From positions 1 to 11,359 of the forward strand of contig JALVEJ010000136.1 of NCBI GenBank assembly GCA_027031025.1: 11,359 bases of DNA, in the 5' to 3' direction. The notes beneath the pieces are model-generated. The model was given only the letters and a program-made list of their open reading frames with translations, was not told the DNA's origin and searched no databases. Position 1 is the first letter of the stretch. Every line of letters begins with the position of its first letter. The stretch is from Flavobacteriales bacterium (GTDB taxonomy: Bacteria; Bacteroidota; Bacteroidia; Flavobacteriales; Flavobacteriaceae). Position numbers and translations under genes: made by a program. Positions 7,105 through 11,359 of this stretch are shown here, in pieces.

Positions 7105-7223
7105 TTTTGAGGAAATGAGGATTTTGTTTCAATTTCATTGAATACATTGGATTTTTAATAATTGTTTTCTGCTTAAAAATTTAATTCTGCTTTTAATTTG
7201 AGGAAGTGAGAAAATTTTGTCTC
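7105..7223. repeat. Imperfect direct repeat pair, about 26 and 28 bases
   Basis: TTTGAGGAAATGAG at 7106-7119 and TTTGAGGAAGTGAG at 7197-7210 begin two copies that continue with ATTTTGTTTC (7121-7130) and ATTTTGTCTC (7214-7223). They differ by three substitutions and a two-base insertion, and lie 91 bases apart. The first copy covers the -33 area of the nif3 promoter, so a regulator site is conceivable. A relic of a local duplication is equally possible. Confidence 0.45.
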
Positions 7224-7387
7224 CGGGTAATCTATATAAAAAAAAACAGGATGGTGTCGAAGCGACAGGTTTATTTGATTTTAAATCTCAGATTCACTTT
7301 TATGGTTTTCCGGTTTTTAATTTCCAATTTTCAGGTAGGTTATTATAAAAAACTTTTCTACGCTTTACTGTAATTAGCAAAATAACG

Positions 7388-7395
7388 TATCTTTG
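7388..7395 (+). promoter_or_regulatory. -7 box of the ruvX promoter
   Basis: TATCTTTG at 7388-7395 matches TAnnTTTG exactly and ends only three bases before the ATG at 7399. If transcription starts the usual several bases after the box, the mRNA would be leaderless or nearly so. There is no clear TTG at -33. Confidence 0.5.
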
Positions 7396-7398
7396 TGT

Positions 7399-7809
7399 AT
7401 GGCAAAATTACTAGGAATAGATTACGGCAAACAACGCACCGGTATAGCCGAAACCGATGATTTACAGATTGTTGCGTCGGGATTGACAACGGTTAAAACG
7501 GCTGATATTTGGCAATTTTTTGAGGATTATTTAAAAGAAAATAAAGTAGAAAAAATCATTGTTGGTGAAAGTCTGGATTTGGATGGGAACCCTAATCCTA
7601 TTGAAGAAGAGATTAAACAATTTATTAAAAAATTTAAACGGAAATATTCCGAAATAGAAGTCTTGCGTGAAGATGAACGATACACGTCTAAAATGGCCTT
7701 GGACAGTATGATTAAAGGTGGTGTTAAAAAGCAAAAACGCCGTAACAAGGCTTTGGTAGATCAAGTAAGTGCCGCTTTAATTTTGCAATCTTATTTATAT
7801 CGTAAATAA
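7399..7809 (+). CDS. ruvX: Putative Holliday junction resolvase / pre-16S rRNA nuclease RuvX (YqgF)
   Basis: This is a 136-residue RNase-H-fold nuclease of the YqgF family, which in E. coli trims the 5' end of 16S rRNA precursor and was first proposed as a backup Holliday junction resolvase. It has GIDYGKQRTG (6-15, with catalytic Asp8), IIVGES (53-58) where many homologues have VGLP, REDERYTSKMA (90-100, second acidic site) and KALVDQVSAALILQSYL (117-133, with the third acidic residue, Asp121). The lengths and spacings are normal. ATG 7399 is preferred to a TTG at 7393, because that TTG lies inside the -7 box. The gene stands alone: divergent from nif3 and followed by the promoter of the LamG gene. 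Confidence 0.92.
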   Translation: MAKLLGIDYGKQRTGIAETDDLQIVASGLTTVKTADIWQFFEDYLKENKVEKIIVGESLDLDGNPNPIEEEIKQFIKKFKRKYSEIEVLREDERYTSKMALDSMIKGGVKKQKRRNKALVDQVSAALILQSYLYRK

Positions 7810-7817
7810 TTATTTTT

Positions 7818-7847
7818 TTGTAAAGTTTGCAAAGTTGTTTATATTTG
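7818..7847 (+). promoter_or_regulatory. Promoter of the LamG / sialic-acid-type operon
   Basis: TTG at 7818-7820 and TATATTTG at 7840-7847 are separated by 19 bases, an exact match to the Bacteroidota sigma-ABfr promoter (TTG, about 19 bases, TAnnTTTG). Transcription would start near 7854 and give an AT-rich leader of about 30 bases before ATG 7886. This is the best promoter in the window. It probably also drives the two enzyme genes downstream, since no terminator separates them. Confidence 0.7.
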
Positions 7848-7885
7848 TATCATGTTTCGTTTTTTTTAATTTTAATTGATTTGTT

Positions 7886-8845
7886 ATGAAAAAGTTGTTT
7901 TTTGTTTTTATTTTATTGTTTTTTTATAATGTTTTTGGGCAAATTCCACAAGATTTTGTTGCGTATTATCCATTAGATAATAATGCTAATGATTATAGCA
8001 CTAATGGATTTAATGGGTATATATATTATACTCAACCTGTAACAGGTGTCTTTAATGATGCTTATAGTTTTAACGGGTTAAATTCCAGAATTGTTACATC
8101 GGCAAATAATAGAAATATTACAAGTATTATAACAATAAGTGCCTGGATAAAAACTATTTCTCAAAATGATTATGGTTTTGTTGTATCAAAATATGATTGG
8201 CGGGTTGATAAAGGATTTCATTTAGCGGTATGGTATAATGGGCATGCTTTTTTAGGAGGTAGAAATACGAGCAATAATTATTTTATGGTGCAGTCTCAAA
8301 TGCCTGTTAATGATGGAAAATGGCACCACCTTGTAGGTGTTATTAATGGAAATACATGGCAATTATGGGTGGATTGTGAATTGCAAAATACCGTTTATAG
8401 CTCGGCTTCAACTCCTGACTTAACTAATAATGAAACATTATCGTTTGGATATTACCCATTAGGTGATACTGGAAATCATAGATATTTTAATGGTGAGATT
8501 GATGAAGTTTATTTATACAATAGAGAATTAACCCCAACAGAATTACAAGCATTATGTGATAGAAGTGTTAATGCAATAGAAACAAGTAATAATTCCGACA
8601 ATTTATTAACTTCAAATATAAAAATATATCCAAATCCGGTTGAAAATTATTTTACTATAAAATCTGATAAATTAATAAAGCATGTTGCTGTTTTTGATGA
8701 AACAGGGAAAATTATTATAAATAAGGAATTTCATACAAAAAAAATAAATCTTGATTTAATTAGAATTAAAGTTAAAGGTGTTTATTTTATAAAAATTGAA
8801 CTCTTTAATGGAGAAGTTTTGGCAAAAACAATCATTAAAAAATAA
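7886..8845 (+). CDS. Secreted LamG-domain protein with type IX secretion sorting tail
   Basis: Residues 1-18 (MKKLFFVFILLFFYNVFG) form a Sec signal peptide, with cleavage likely before Gln19. Residues 25 to about 215 are a LamG/concanavalin-A-like jelly-roll domain: VAYYPLDNNANDYSTNGFNG (25-44), ISAWIKT (84-90), KWHHLVGV (145-152) and GEIDEVYLYNREL (203-215) are its usual strands. Residues about 246-319 form a type A T9SS C-terminal domain: IKIYPNPVENYFTI (245-258), AVFDETGKII (268-277), GVYFIKI (298-304) and a terminal KTIIKK. The protein should therefore cross the outer membrane by T9SS and be attached to the surface or released, where it may bind a glycan or protein. No enzyme domain is visible. 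It is more AT-rich than rocD or nif3. Only 4 bases separate its stop from the TTG start option of the next gene, and the ATG option overlaps it. Confidence 0.9.
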   Translation: MKKLFFVFILLFFYNVFGQIPQDFVAYYPLDNNANDYSTNGFNGYIYYTQPVTGVFNDAYSFNGLNSRIVTSANNRNITSIITISAWIKTISQNDYGFVVSKYDWRVDKGFHLAVWYNGHAFLGGRNTSNNYFMVQSQMPVNDGKWHHLVGVINGNTWQLWVDCELQNTVYSSASTPDLTNNETLSFGYYPLGDTGNHRYFNGEIDEVYLYNRELTPTELQALCDRSVNAIETSNNSDNLLTSNIKIYPNPVENYFTIKSDKLIKHVAVFDETGKIIINKEFHTKKINLDLIRIKVKGVYFIKIELFNGEVLAKTIIKK

Positions 8846-9386
8846 GGATTTGAACATTAAGCTTTTTATTACGGATATTGATGGAGTTTGGACTGATGGG
8901 GGTATGTATTATAGTGAAAATGGAGATGAACTAAAAAAATTTCATACCGGTGATAGTGCCGGCATTTTGTTTTTAAAAATTATTAATATTAAAACAGCAA
9001 TCGTTACGGGAGAAAGAACTAAAATTGTAGAAAAAAGGGCGCGAAAGCTATCAATTGATGATATATATTTAGGGGTGAAAAATAAAGTTAGCGTTGCTAA
9101 TGATCTCAAAAAAAAATATAAGTTAAAATGGAATGAAATCGCTTTTATCGGGGATGATATAAATGATATTTTGTTGTTTAGGAAGGTCGGGTTAAGCGCC
9201 TGTCCATCGTCTGCTGAGGATTATATTAAAAAAGAAGTTGATTGGGTCTTGTCTAAAAAAGGAGGTGAAGGAGTGTTTCGAGAATTTGTTCAAAAATTTT
9301 TAGTAGAAAGAAATCAATTGACATTTGTTATTAATAAATATTTGGAATCTATAAAGAATGAAGAAAGTAGCTATTATACAAGCTAG
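8808..9386 (+). CDS. HAD phosphatase, KDN/Neu5Ac-9-phosphate phosphatase-like (KdsC family)
   Basis: A type-C0 HAD phosphatase of the KdsC group. Motif I is FITDIDGVWTDGG (20-32, with Asp23 and Asp25), motif II is IVTGE (65-69), the motif III lysine is Lys93 in GVKNK, and motif IV is GDDIND (115-120). GGEGVFREFV closes the fold (152-161). From memory, the sequence closely follows Bacteroides KDN-9-phosphate phosphatase BT1713; its substrate-selecting Glu56, Arg64 and Lys67 correspond to Glu69, Arg77 and Lys80 here. It would remove the 9-phosphate from a nonulosonate phosphate made by the next gene's synthase. ATG 8808 overlaps the LamG gene by 38 bases. A TTG at 8850, just after AAGGA, would give MNIKLFITDIDG, which fits BT1713 better and may be the true start. 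The 3' end overlaps the next gene by 29 bases. Confidence 0.85.
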   Translation: MEKFWQKQSLKNKDLNIKLFITDIDGVWTDGGMYYSENGDELKKFHTGDSAGILFLKIINIKTAIVTGERTKIVEKRARKLSIDDIYLGVKNKVSVANDLKKKYKLKWNEIAFIGDDINDILLFRKVGLSACPSSAEDYIKKEVDWVLSKKGGEGVFREFVQKFLVERNQLTFVINKYLESIKNEESSYYTS

Positions 9387-11118
9387 AATGTTGAGTAATC
9401 GTTTAAGAGGTAAATCATTAATGTCTATAAATGGTATACCTTTGCTCTACCGAGTTATTGATTCAATTAAAAATATTGGAATTTTTGATGAAATTGTAGT
9501 TGCTACAACTAAATTCACCGCTGACAACCCTATTGAGTCTGCTGTAAAAGATTTTGACGAAAAAGTGAAAGTATTTAGAGGTGATTCGCAAGATGTTTTA
9601 AACCGCTTTGATAAAGTAACGCAATATTTAAATCTAGATGAAGATGATTTAATCGCACGTTTTACTGCCGATAACCCAATTTACAATAAAGATTTGACAA
9701 TAAAGGCATTTCATTTTCACCTTGCTACTAAGGCTGATTATACATATATTTATGGATTATCACCATTAGTCCCGGAATTTTTAAAAGTCGGTTTGATAAA
9801 AGAAGCCAACAAACTGACAAAAGATGAATTTGATAGAGAGCATGTTACCCCTTTTTTTAGGAAAAATGCTGAAAATTATAATATTAACAAGTTACCTAAA
9901 AATTGGTCTGGCATACGTCCGGTTTATAATAAAAATTTAACCGTAGACACGTGGGAACAACTTAAAGGGATTGAAAAAATGTTGAAGGAGTTAAATTTTG
10001 ATAAGGATAATATAACAATTAATAAGATTTACAATTATTTTGACAATAAACAAAATCAAATATCAAATGTTCAAAAACTTAACATAGAATTAGATGGAAT
10101 ACCTGTTGGAGATGGGCTCCCAACTTATGTCATTGCTGAAATTGGTCAAAACCATAATGGTAGTGTTGAAATAGCTAAACAATTGATTGATTTGGCCGTA
10201 GAAGCTGGAGCCAATGCAGTTAAATTTCAAAAAAGAGATATTCCATCTGAACTGACCAAAGAAGCTTTTAACAAACCTTATGATAACCCTAACTCATTTG
10301 GAGCAACTTATGGCGAACATAGAATAGCGTTGGAATTAAACGAACATCAACATGCAGAATTAAAAGAATATGCTAATGCCCGTGGAATCACTTATTTTGT
10401 TACACCCACTGATATTCCTTCAGTTGAAATAATGGAACGTCTCGATGTGCCGTTTTATAAAGTTGCATCTCGTGACTTAACAAATTTGCCATTATTGAAA
10501 AGACTTGCTCAAACACGAAAGCCGGTTATTATTTCAACCGGAATGGCTACCATGGAAGAAATTGAAGATGCAGTCAACATTTTGGGTGGAAATAGAAAAG
10601 ATATAATAATTCTTCAATGCATTTCTCAATATCCGGCTGATTTAGACCGTGTAAATCTAAAAGTGATGGAAACTTTAAGAAAAAAATTTAATAAAATAAC
10701 AGGTTTTTCAGATCATACCACAGGGATTATTGCTGCATTGACAGCTTCAATTTTAGGTGCTGCCGTAATAGAAAAACATATTACTCTTAATAAAGCCATG
10801 AAAGGCAGTGATCATGCAGGAAGTGCGGAGAAAGAAGAATTCACTAAGTTAATTAATTACATTAAAGAAGCCCGTAAAACAATAGGAGATGGAGTCAAAG
10901 ATTTTGATCCGGTTGTTTTGCCAGCAAAGAAAAAATTAGCACGTAGCATTGTGAGTAAAGTTCCAATTAAAAAAGGAACAATATTGACAGAAAATATGAT
11001 TGCATTAAAAAGTCCCGGCACAGGTTTGAAATGGAAAGAAAAGGACTTAATATTAGGAAAAAAAGCAAATATTGATATTAAAGAAGATGTTATTTTAGAA
11101 CCGAACCAATTCTCCTAA
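9358..11118 (+). CDS. Fused SpsF-like cytidylyltransferase and NeuB/SpsE-type nonulosonate synthase
   Basis: This 586-residue protein joins two enzymes. Residues 1 to about 230 are an SpsF/NeuA-like nucleotidyltransferase: IIQARMLSNRLRGKSL (6-21), EIVVATT (45-51), ARFTADNPI (100-108), REHVTPFFRK (160-169) and LTVDTWEQLKGIE (194-206). Residues about 240-515 are a NeuB/SpsE TIM barrel that condenses PEP with a mannose-type aldose: YVIAEIGQNHNGS (257-269), AGANAVKFQK (283-292), TPTDIPSVEIM (349-359), YKVAS (367-371), ISTGMAT (392-398), GFSDHTTG (449-456) and IEKHITL (471-477). His453 and His474 match the metal ligands of NeuB. Residues about 527-586 are the SAF (antifreeze-like) lid with the conserved ARSIV (528-532). 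Together with the phosphatase it gives synthase, dephosphorylation and CMP activation. The sugar could be KDN, Neu5Ac or a relative. The ATG lies 29 bases inside the phosphatase gene. Confidence 0.9.
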   Translation: MKKVAIIQARMLSNRLRGKSLMSINGIPLLYRVIDSIKNIGIFDEIVVATTKFTADNPIESAVKDFDEKVKVFRGDSQDVLNRFDKVTQYLNLDEDDLIARFTADNPIYNKDLTIKAFHFHLATKADYTYIYGLSPLVPEFLKVGLIKEANKLTKDEFDREHVTPFFRKNAENYNINKLPKNWSGIRPVYNKNLTVDTWEQLKGIEKMLKELNFDKDNITINKIYNYFDNKQNQISNVQKLNIELDGIPVGDGLPTYVIAEIGQNHNGSVEIAKQLIDLAVEAGANAVKFQKRDIPSELTKEAFNKPYDNPNSFGATYGEHRIALELNEHQHAELKEYANARGITYFVTPTDIPSVEIMERLDVPFYKVASRDLTNLPLLKRLAQTRKPVIISTGMATMEEIEDAVNILGGNRKDIIILQCISQYPADLDRVNLKVMETLRKKFNKITGFSDHTTGIIAALTASILGAAVIEKHITLNKAMKGSDHAGSAEKEEFTKLINYIKEARKTIGDGVKDFDPVVLPAKKKLARSIVSKVPIKKGTILTENMIALKSPGTGLKWKEKDLILGKKANIDIKEDVILEPNQFS

Positions 11119-11146
11119 CCAAAACCAAACCAAAATGCCTTTTTAC

Positions 11147-11177
11147 TTTTGAGATGTCTTTTTTTGAGATATCTTTT
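11147..11177 (+). repeat. Two-copy 15-base tandem repeat after the synthase gene
   Basis: TTTTGAGATGTCTTTT (11147-11162) and TTTTGAGATATCTTTT (11162-11177) are direct copies with a 15-base period and one difference. They follow the synthase stop by about 30 bases. The second copy has a small palindrome (AGATATCT), but no stem-loop with enough pairing for a standard terminator is apparent. The T-richness may still help end transcription. Confidence 0.45.
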
Positions 11178-11288
11178 CTTATCAATTGTATTTCATAAAT
11201 TTGTTAATAAGATAATTGAATTTTGAAAAATAATCAAACAAATTGTGTTAAAAAAGCGTAATGTTTAATTTTTCATAGTTTATTGTAT

Positions 11289-11296
11289 TATATTTG
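11289..11296 (+). promoter_or_regulatory. -7 box before the truncated last gene
   Basis: TATATTTG at 11289-11296 matches TAnnTTTG and lies 20 bases before ATG 11317. The flanking bases resemble the LamG promoter (both read TATATTTGTA), but there is no TTG at the -33 distance. Confidence 0.5.
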
Positions 11297-11316
11297 TAAT
11301 AACAAACAATAAACTT

Positions 11317-11359
11317 ATGAAAAAAATTACCTTGCTATTTTTAATGTTAGGATTTATAG
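11317..11359 (+). CDS. Start of a secreted or exported protein (cut by window end)
   Basis: The window ends 14 codons into this frame: MKKITLLFLMLGFI. Two lysines followed by an unbroken hydrophobic run form the beginning of a Sec signal peptide, much like the start of the LamG protein. A -7 box lies 20 bases upstream and the preceding gene is nearly 200 bases away, so this is a new transcription unit. The mature protein is outside the window and its function cannot be told. Confidence 0.65.
   Translation, partial: MKKITLLFLMLGFI

Larger units (their letters stand above)
7076..7398. other. Intergenic region between divergent nif3 and ruvX
   Basis: These 323 bases hold the minus-strand nif3 -7 box at the left edge, an imperfect direct repeat (7105-7130 and 7196-7223), a small hairpin TGTCG-AAG-CGACA (7255-7267) and the ruvX -7 box at the right edge. 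A GTG-started frame at 7206-7373 (55 codons) does not look like a protein. No RNA gene is evident. Confidence 0.6.

Noticed and set aside
7076..7147. 24-residue N-terminal extension of the Nif3-like protein
   Set aside because: The nif3 -7 box lies within it and homologues begin at the MKVKDV-type start; the extension would not be transcribed from that promoter.
7255..7267. Hairpin TGTCG-AAG-CGACA as a possible small RNA or riboswitch
   Set aside because: Only five base pairs with a three-base loop and nothing conserved around it; too small to support an RNA gene.
7206..7373. GTG-started frame of 55 codons between nif3 and ruvX
   Set aside because: The translation (VRKFCLRVIYIKKNR and onward) has no recognisable pattern, it starts inside one of the direct repeats, and no start signal precedes it.
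9511..9682. Peptide FTADNPI occurring twice in the cytidylyltransferase half (residues 53-59 and 102-108)
   Set aside because: The DNA of the two copies differs at many positions and the second is the family's own TADxP motif, so it is most likely coincidence and not an internal duplication.

Overview
The window reads as a chromosomal piece from a low-GC member of the Bacteroidota, most likely class Flavobacteriia. Several things point that way: -7 boxes of the TAnnTTTG type, one of them with a TTG 19 bases upstream; start codons without Shine-Dalgarno sites; a secreted protein with a type IX secretion (T9SS) sorting tail; and flavobacterial-looking forms of RocD, the Nif3-like protein and the zinc-ribbon-family coiled-coil protein. 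I cannot name the genus. No tRNA, rRNA, IS element or CRISPR array is visible.

Left part (1-3511, plus strand): a 36-residue one-helix membrane protein is followed by a hairpin terminator. Then comes a compact overlapping run of rocD (ornithine aminotransferase), a two-helix membrane protein and a small Smr-domain protein. This run ends in a hairpin and T-run that begins one base before the smr stop codon. A separate acyltransferase-3 membrane protein follows; its 3' end overlaps that of the next, convergent, unit.

Middle (3498-7075, minus strand): one unit runs from a 64-residue protein to an unrecognised 229-residue three-helix membrane protein to a SAM-dependent O-methyltransferase, with overlaps of 1 and 11 bases. 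A second unit has its own -7 box and encodes a Nif3-like dinuclear-metal protein, then, after 3 bases, a CT398-like coiled-coil protein whose C4 zinc ribbon has lost all four cysteines.

A 323-base gap (7076-7398) carries the nif3 promoter, an imperfect direct repeat and the ruvX promoter. ruvX (YqgF) then starts three bases after its -7 box.

Right part (7818-11359, plus strand): a good promoter precedes a secreted LamG-domain T9SS protein. This is followed almost without a gap by a KDN/Neu5Ac-9-phosphate-phosphatase-like HAD enzyme, and then by a fusion of an SpsF-type cytidylyltransferase with a NeuB/SpsE-type nonulosonate synthase carrying a SAF tail. The two enzyme genes together could condense a phosphorylated mannose or ManNAc with PEP, remove the 9-phosphate and activate the sugar with CMP: a three-step sialic-acid-type pathway in two genes. 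Their pairing with a surface-exported lectin-like protein is the most interesting part of the window. The window ends in the first 14 codons of another secreted protein.
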